This document shows, piece by piece, positions 59,137 to 64,000 of a DNA stretch of 64,000 nucleotides. The position numbers were made by a program, and so were the translations under genes. Below the pieces are notes generated by a model, which did not search any database, was not told the origin of the DNA, and saw nothing but the letters and a program-made list of their open reading frames with translations. How positions within the stretch are numbered: position 1 is the stretch's first letter; every line of letters begins with the position of its first letter. The stretch is from Acidovorax sp. YS12 (lineage in GTDB: Bacteria; Pseudomonadota; Gammaproteobacteria; Burkholderiales; Burkholderiaceae_C), in assembly GCA_021496925.1 (NCBI GenBank), contig CP053915.1:2681001-2745000 (forward strand), read 5' to 3'.

Positions 59137-59813
59137 CGCCGCGCCTCCAGCCAGGCGGGCAGGCCGCCCATGTGGGGCAGGATGTCGGCCGCCCCGGCGG
59201 CGCGCAGCGCAGCGGGCGAGCCGTGCCCCGCGCCCTCTGCTCCGCCCGGGCTGTAGCCCAGCACCGTGGCGCCGGCGGCCACGCCGGCCGTGACGCCGGT
59301 CACCGTGTCCTCGACCACCAGGCAGCGTGCCGGCGCCACGCCCAGCGCCGCGGCGGCAGCCAGGTACACGTCCGGCGCGGGCTTGGTGGCCGGCATTTCG
59401 TGCCCGCTGAACACGTACCCGGCGAAGTACGGCGCCATGCCCACCTGGCGCAGCTGCATCTCCACCTTGTGGCGGTCGGCCCCCGAGGCGCAGGCGATGC
59501 GCCCCTGCAGCCGCGCGTGCACGGCGCGCACGGCGTCGAGCGCGCCGTCGATGGGCTGCAGCTCGGCCTGCAGGCGCGCGTTGCGGCGCGCGTAGAAGGC
59601 GGCCATCCAGTCGTCGGTGAGCGGCCGGCCGGTATGGGCCTCGATGCGCGCGGCCTCGCTGCGCACGGTCTTGCCGATGAACAGCGCCATGCATTCCTGC
59701 GCGGACAAGGCCCAGCCCGCCTCGTTGAGCATGGCGCACAGCACGCCGTTGGTAATAGCTTCGCTGTCGACGAGCACGCCGTCGCAGTCGAACAAGATGG
59801 CTTCGAATGTCAT
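59130..59813 (-). CDS. HAD-superfamily phosphatase (beta-phosphoglucomutase/GPH-like)
   Basis: This 227-aa HAD hydrolase has motif I F-D-C-D-G-V-L-V-D-S (nucleophile Asp9, acid Asp11), a helical cap, motif II around C-A-S-G-A, Lys in T-K-P-A-P-D-V-Y, and V-V-E-D-T in motif IV. The layout resembles phosphoglycolate phosphatase and beta-phosphoglucomutase; the substrate is unknown. It overlaps the patatin start. Just upstream lies the convergent end of nothing else, only the GGDEF gene on the same strand, 70 nt away. No clear Shine-Dalgarno is visible. Confidence 0.87.
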   Translation of the reverse strand: MTFEAILFDCDGVLVDSEAITNGVLCAMLNEAGWALSAQECMALFIGKTVRSEAARIEAHTGRPLTDDWMAAFYARRNARLQAELQPIDGALDAVRAVHARLQGRIACASGADRHKVEMQLRQVGMAPYFAGYVFSGHEMPATKPAPDVYLAAAAALGVAPARCLVVEDTVTGVTAGVAAGATVLGYSPGGAEGAGHGSPAALRAAGAADILPHMGGLPAWLEARRC

Positions 59814-59883
59814 GCGGGAAGAAAAAAAGAATGCGGTGCCAGGCCCGATTAGAGCGTGATTCTTCCAGGGCGTTGGCGGGGGT

Positions 59884-61887
59884 TCAGCCAGCGTCTGGCG
59901 GCGGCGCGGCCTGCACGTCCGCGCCGTACAGCGCCACGCGGTCGCGCCCGGCCTGCTTGGCGCGGTACAGCGCCTCGTCGGCCTGCTGGAACAGCGTGGT
60001 CTGCGCGTGCTCCAGCGGCTGGCCTCCGGCCGGGCGCACGCAGGCCACGCCCACGCTGATGGTGACCAGCGCGCCGCACGGGCTGGCCTGGTGCTCCAGC
60101 ACCAGCTCGCGCACGGCCTCGCGCAGGCGGTGCGCCACGGCCACGGCGCGCAGTTCGTCGGAGTCGGGCAGCAGCACGGCGAATTCCTCGCCGCCATAGC
60201 GCGCCGCCAGTTCGCCCGCGCGCTGCACCGCGCCGGCCAGCGCCTGGGCCACGCGCTGCAGGCAGCGGTCGCCCGCGACGTGGCCGTAGTGGTCGTTGTA
60301 GGCCTTGAAATGGTCCACGTCGATCATCAGCAGCGCCAGCGGCATGCCGCGCAGCCGCGCCTGCTCCCACTCGCGCTGCATGGCCTCGCCCAGGGCCAGG
60401 CGGTTGGCCACCTGGGTCAGCGGGTCCAGGCGCACGCGCTCCTCCAGCGCGTCGCGGTAGCGCGCCAGCTGCTGCTCGGCCTGCTTGCGCTCGGTGATGT
60501 CCTGCACCGTGCCGGTCATGCGCAGCGCATCGGCATCGGCGCCAGAACTGGTGCCCGTGCCGTATTCGCCCCACACCTGAAGCCAGCGCTGCGCGCGGTC
60601 GCCGGCGCGCACGATGCGGTACTGCATGCGCAGCGGCGTGCGCGCCGCCATGGCATCGGCGTGCACCCGCAGGACATGCGCGCGGTCCTCGGGGTGCAGC
60701 ATGTCCATCCACTGCTGCAGCGTCATGCATTCCTGCGGCGGCAGCCCGAAGATGGTGTTGGCGATGCTGGACATGAAGAACTGCCGGTGCTCGGCGTCGT
60801 AGGCGAAGTAGCCCGCGCTGGCGGCCTTCTGCGCGCTGTCGAGCCAGCGCATGTTGCGCTCCAGCGCCAGCTTGAGGCCGCGCTCGCGCCGCCAGGCGCG
60901 CCATTGCCACGCCGCAGCGGCGCAGCCCCCGGACAGCAGCGCCAGGCTGGCGAGCAGCGCCAGGGCCAGCCACTCGCCACGCTGGGCATCGACGAAGGCC
61001 TCGTCCACGTCGAGCTTGGACACCAGCACCCACGGCGAATCGGGCACCGCGCTGGCCATGGCCAGCACCTCCTGGCCGCGGTAGTCGCTGCCGTAGACCA
61101 CGCCGCGCGCGCCCGCCACGGCCTGCACCACGACGTCGCGCCCCGGCGCCATGGCCTGGCGCAGGCTCAGGGGCGCGTCGCTGCGGTGGCGCAGCGGGCT
61201 CAGGTACACCAGTTCGTCGCCATCGCGCTCCACCAGCAGCGATTCGGCCGAGCGGCTGGCGCTGGGCCAGGTCTCGACCTGGGGATAGAGCTGGGTGCGC
61301 GCGTCGCTCACCAGCCACACCGCGCCCAGGGGCGTGTCGCCGTCGAACACGGGCGCGAGCACGCCGAAGATGGCGAAGGCGAAGGCCGCGTCCCGGTGCA
61401 GCTCCACCGCCGCCGGCTCGGCCGCGGCCAGCGCCTGGCGCAGGGCCTGCCGCTCGGGCGGCGCCAGCGTGCCCTGCAGCGCCCCTTGCGGCCCGAGCCG
61501 CAAGGCCCCCTGGAGATCGACCCAGAAAGCCGCGCTGTAGCGTCCATGCTCAACGAAGCTGCGCAGGCGTTCGCGCAGCGGCTCCTGCAGCGCCTCGCCG
61601 GGCGCGGCGTGCCAGCGCGCCGCGGCCTGGGCGAACAGGCTGTCGTCGGTCAGGGCGGCGGCATCGGCGATGTGCTGGCGGCGCCAGTCGGCCACGTTGC
61701 GCACCTGCAGCAGGCTGATGGCGCGCAGCCCGCCCTCCACCTGGTGGTGGTAGCGCTGCGCGCGCTGGTGGTACAGGCCGCGCACGCCCCAGGCCATGGA
61801 CAGCAGCAGCCACAGCGCCAGCCCCGCGAACAGCCACCGCGCCCAGCGAAAAGGGCGCAGACGGATCGGAGCGGCAGTCAGGGGCAT
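59884..61887 (-). CDS. Diguanylate cyclase with periplasmic Cache-like sensor and PAS domain
   Basis: The 667-aa membrane protein has helix 1 (about 18-38), a roughly 270-residue periplasmic region of double-Cache type, helix 2 (about 305-325), a PAS/PAC module (about 345-465) and a GGDEF domain. The catalytic motif is R-Y-G-G-E-E-F (565-569). The position of the inhibitory I-site reads R-A-G-E instead of R-x-x-D, so product inhibition may be weakened. There is no EAL domain. The ATG at 61887 is chosen over a TTG three codons upstream; neither has a good Shine-Dalgarno. Confidence 0.9.
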   Translation of the reverse strand: MPLTAAPIRLRPFRWARWLFAGLALWLLLSMAWGVRGLYHQRAQRYHHQVEGGLRAISLLQVRNVADWRRQHIADAAALTDDSLFAQAAARWHAAPGEALQEPLRERLRSFVEHGRYSAAFWVDLQGALRLGPQGALQGTLAPPERQALRQALAAAEPAAVELHRDAAFAFAIFGVLAPVFDGDTPLGAVWLVSDARTQLYPQVETWPSASRSAESLLVERDGDELVYLSPLRHRSDAPLSLRQAMAPGRDVVVQAVAGARGVVYGSDYRGQEVLAMASAVPDSPWVLVSKLDVDEAFVDAQRGEWLALALLASLALLSGGCAAAAWQWRAWRRERGLKLALERNMRWLDSAQKAASAGYFAYDAEHRQFFMSSIANTIFGLPPQECMTLQQWMDMLHPEDRAHVLRVHADAMAARTPLRMQYRIVRAGDRAQRWLQVWGEYGTGTSSGADADALRMTGTVQDITERKQAEQQLARYRDALEERVRLDPLTQVANRLALGEAMQREWEQARLRGMPLALLMIDVDHFKAYNDHYGHVAGDRCLQRVAQALAGAVQRAGELAARYGGEEFAVLLPDSDELRAVAVAHRLREAVRELVLEHQASPCGALVTISVGVACVRPAGGQPLEHAQTTLFQQADEALYRAKQAGRDRVALYGADVQAAPPPDAG

Positions 61888-61967
61888 ATGGAGCAAGCCG
61901 GCCCCGGGGCCGGAAATGTTTTTTGACTACGATGTAGTTTCATTTTGTCGCAATTTCGGGCCACGCC

Positions 61968-63500
61968 ATGCGCCATTCCGTACTTTCCCGGCCCCTCACG
62001 CGCCGCGCCAGCCTGGCGCACACCCTGGCCCTGGCCGCCGTCCCGGGGCTGGCCGGGGCCTCGCAGCGCGCCAGCCAGCGCTGGGTGGTCATCAACCTGT
62101 CGCTGGAGCCCGACAGCCTGGACCCGACCATGGCCCCTTCGGCCGCCGTGGGCGAGGTGGTGCACTACAACGTGCTGGAGGGCCTGACGCGCATCGAGGA
62201 GAACGGCAGCGTGGCGCCCCTGCTGGCACAGAGCTGGCAGATGGACGCGCGCCAGCGCACCTGCACGCTGCGGCTGCGCCAGGGCGTGCGCTTCCACGAC
62301 GGCACGCCCTTCGACGCCGCGGCGGTGCGCTTCAGCTTCGAGCGCGCCCGCGCGCCGGGTTCGACCAACAAGGCGCGCAAGACGCTGTTCGACAACATCG
62401 CGCACATCGCCACGCCCGACGCGCACACCGTGGTGCTGGGGCTGCACCATGCCGATGCGCACCTGCCCTTCCGCCTGGGCGAGAACACGGCCGTCATCCT
62501 CAGCCCGGCAAGCGCCGCCACGGCCGCCGCCGCCCCCGTGGGCACCGGCCCGTACCGCGTGCGGCAATGGCAGCGCGGCCACAGCATCACGCTGGAGCCC
62601 GCCAGCACCTACCGCCATGCCCAGACGCTGTACATGCGCGGCGCCACGTTCCGCTTCCTCTACGCGCCCGAGGCGCAGGCCGCGGCGCTGCAGGGCGAGG
62701 AGATGGACCTGTTCCTGCACTTCGCCACCAACTCGGTGCGCGGCCTGGTGGCCGACAGCCGCTACCAGCTGCTGCTGGGCACCTCCAGCAGCAAGGGCCT
62801 GCTGGCGCTGAACCACCGGCGCGCGCCGCTGGCCGACCGGCGCGTGCGCCGCGCCATCACGCACGCCATCGACCGCGAGGCCTTCATCCGCACCGTGTTC
62901 GAGGGGCGCGGCACCGTGATCGGCAGCCATTTTTCGCCGTCCGACCCCGGCTACGTGCACCTGGCCCACCGCTACCCGTACGACCCGGACCGCGCCCGCG
63001 CCCTGCTGCGCGAGGCCCTGGGGCCGGCGCCGCTGCGCCTGTCGCTGGCGCTGCCGCCCCCGGCCTACGCGCGCCTGGGCGGCCCGGTGCTGGCGGCCGA
63101 CCTGGAGCGCGTGGGCATCGCGGTGGAGCCCCAGCCGCTGGAGTGGGCGCAATGGCTGGCGGGCCCGTTCCAGGGCGACTTCGACATGACGCTGATCACC
63201 CACGTGGAGCCGCTGGACTACCCCATCTACACCGACCCGGGCTACTACTTCGGCTACGACAGCGCGGCGTTCCGGCAACTGGCGCAGCGCCATGCGCAGG
63301 CCGAAAGCCCGCGCGAACGCGCGCGCCTGTTCGCCCAGATGCAGCGCCACCTGGCCGAGGACGCGGTGAATGCCTGGCTGTTCGCCTCGCAGGTCGGCAC
63401 CGTGGCGCGCAAGGGGCTGCGCGGGGTGTGGATGCACTACCCCATCTTCGTGCACGACATTGCCGCGCTGCGCTGGGAAAGCGAAGAGAAACCGGCCTGA
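61968..63500 (+). CDS. ABC transporter periplasmic peptide-binding protein (family 5)
   Basis: The 510-aa solute-binding protein has a twin-arginine-like signal (L-T-R-R-A-S-L-A-H-T-L). The family 5 signature is I-N-L-S-L-E-P-D-S-L-D-P, followed by R-F-H-D-G-T-P-F and G-T-G-P-Y-R-V-R. It should deliver peptides, nickel or a similar ligand to an ABC importer, but no permease or ATPase gene is next to it. It is divergent from the GGDEF gene across 80 nt that include GACTAC-GAT-GTAGTT, a small symmetric element. An R1 repeat follows the stop codon. Confidence 0.88.
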   Translation: MRHSVLSRPLTRRASLAHTLALAAVPGLAGASQRASQRWVVINLSLEPDSLDPTMAPSAAVGEVVHYNVLEGLTRIEENGSVAPLLAQSWQMDARQRTCTLRLRQGVRFHDGTPFDAAAVRFSFERARAPGSTNKARKTLFDNIAHIATPDAHTVVLGLHHADAHLPFRLGENTAVILSPASAATAAAAPVGTGPYRVRQWQRGHSITLEPASTYRHAQTLYMRGATFRFLYAPEAQAAALQGEEMDLFLHFATNSVRGLVADSRYQLLLGTSSSKGLLALNHRRAPLADRRVRRAITHAIDREAFIRTVFEGRGTVIGSHFSPSDPGYVHLAHRYPYDPDRARALLREALGPAPLRLSLALPPPAYARLGGPVLAADLERVGIAVEPQPLEWAQWLAGPFQGDFDMTLITHVEPLDYPIYTDPGYYFGYDSAAFRQLAQRHAQAESPRERARLFAQMQRHLAEDAVNAWLFASQVGTVARKGLRGVWMHYPIFVHDIAALRWESEEKPA

Positions 63501-63502
63501 GG

Positions 63503-63561
63503 TTGCTATTCAATGAATAGCTGCTTGCGCTTGCTGGCAAAGGGCCGGAGGCCGATTTGGC
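63503..63561. repeat. R1 repeat between convergent genes
   Basis: TTGCTATTCAATGAATAGCTG, then CTTGCGCTTGCTGGCAAAGG, then GGAGGCCGATTTGGCTC match the R1 core and tail. It fills the 61-nt gap between the peptide-binding protein and ychJ, both of which end here. Confidence 0.75.
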
Positions 63562-63954
63562 TCAAAACTGATCGCCATCGACGTAGTACCAGCGCCCGCC
63601 TTCGCGCACGAAGCGGCTGCGCTCGTGCAGGCGCACGGCGCGCCCGCCGACGCGCCAGCGGGCGACGAACTCGACCTCGGCGCTGTCCGGGCCGGTGGGC
63701 TGGTGGCGGCGCACCTCCAGGCCCAGCCACTTCGCGCCCGCGTCGAAGTCGATGGCGGGCGGACGGCGCGACGGGTGCCAGGTGGCGAGCAGGTAGTCGC
63801 CGCGCCCGCCCACGAAGGCGCTGTAGCGCGAGCGCATGAGGCGCTCGGCGTCGGGCGCATCCTCGGCGCCCTCCAGGAAGCGCCCGCAGCAACCGGCCAG
63901 CGGCGCGCCGCTGCCGCAAGGGCAGGCGGGCGCGGCGGGCGCGCGGCGGTTCAT
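63562..63954 (-). CDS. YchJ family protein with SEC-C motif
   Basis: This 130-aa protein has an N-terminal SEC-C zinc motif C-P-C-G-S-G (with the second pair C-C-G nearby) followed by the NTF2-like YchJ domain (R-Y-S-A-F, W-Y-Y-V-D-G). YchJ is widespread and its function is not settled. The start codon overlaps the stop codon of an upstream gene (ATGA), so it is the second gene of an operon that continues past the window. Confidence 0.9.
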   Translation of the reverse strand: MNRRAPAAPACPCGSGAPLAGCCGRFLEGAEDAPDAERLMRSRYSAFVGGRGDYLLATWHPSRRPPAIDFDAGAKWLGLEVRRHQPTGPDSAEVEFVARWRVGGRAVRLHERSRFVREGGRWYYVDGDQF

Positions 63955-64000
63955 CGCGCGCCGAAGACCTTCTGCAGCAGCGCGCTGCCGGTGCCCACGG
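63951..64000 (-). CDS. C-terminal end of an unidentified upstream gene
   Basis: Only the last 15 codons are present, reading VGTGSALLQKVFGAR followed by TGA, whose bases overlap the ychJ start. The fragment is too short to name. It shows only that ychJ is translationally coupled to a preceding gene. Confidence 0.6.
   Translation of the reverse strand, partial: VGTGSALLQKVFGAR

Noticed and set aside
61923..61950. Sigma-70 promoter with TTGACT for the peptide-binding protein gene
   Set aside because: TTGACT is a fair -35, but no acceptable -10 hexamer lies 16-18 nt downstream (it would read TGTCGC), so it is not listed as a feature.

Overview
The window is about 64 kb of very GC-rich, tightly packed chromosome. 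Gene content and two dispersed repeat families point to a betaproteobacterium of the Comamonadaceae (Acidovorax, Alicycliphilus or a close relative). That placement is an inference from gene style: a phaC-fabI-MaoC/Pta-ackA cluster, an IPTL-CTERM/exosortase H system, MbnH/MbnP, and repeats with the core ATAGCTGCYAGCGCTTG. I see no rRNA, tRNA, CRISPR array, transposase or phage genes. Almost everything reads as core or soft-core metabolism, envelope and signalling genes.

Layout. 1-4944 (minus): polyhydroxybutyrate/acetyl-phosphate cluster (phaC, unknown 128-aa gene, fabI, MaoC-Pta fusion, start of ackA). 5284-11539 (plus): chemoreceptor, PatZ-like acyl-CoA synthetase/acetyltransferase fusion, NodIJ-type ABC exporter. 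11730-15418: GMC oxidoreductase, 3-hydroxybutyryl-CoA dehydrogenase, and ohrR-ohr with a clear operator. 15498-18123: a phosphoesterase overlapping a Ser/Thr kinase-USP fusion, then an orphan MNT-type antitoxin whose toxin partner has decayed. 18134-28053: divergent two-component system, IPTL-CTERM substrate, large lectin-type lipoprotein, SrkA kinase, exosortase H with its partner membrane protein. 28153-32241: ArnT-like glycosyltransferase, DEDDh exonuclease, cNMP/CBS/DUF294 protein. 32453-36927 (plus): copper cassette of DUF2946, MbnP, MbnH, beta-barrel protein and PCu(A)C. 37011-46290: DsbA-like isomerase, DUF1289, YbaK, DISM-GGDEF protein, RND tripartite pump. 46370-57505: leucine/isovalerate catabolic cluster (mvaB, mccA, liuC, mccB, acyl-CoA synthetase) with interleaved unrelated genes and a divergent AraC regulator. 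57742-64000: patatin lipoprotein, HAD phosphatase, Cache/PAS-GGDEF protein, peptide-binding protein, YchJ.

The most unusual signals are the two repeat families. R1 (13 copies) is a hairpin-forming element found mostly at 3' ends. Three copies lie inside or at the start of reading frames without breaking them (srkA, mccB, the DUF1289 gene). R2 (6 copies, one internally deleted) is a roughly 120-200 nt MITE-like element with ATGAAAC/GTTTCAT ends. It always sits just after a stop codon in the same orientation as the upstream gene. Its two internal hairpins keep perfect pairing while their sequence changes between copies. The second highlight is the MbnP/MbnH copper cassette, which appears here without any methanobactin genes.
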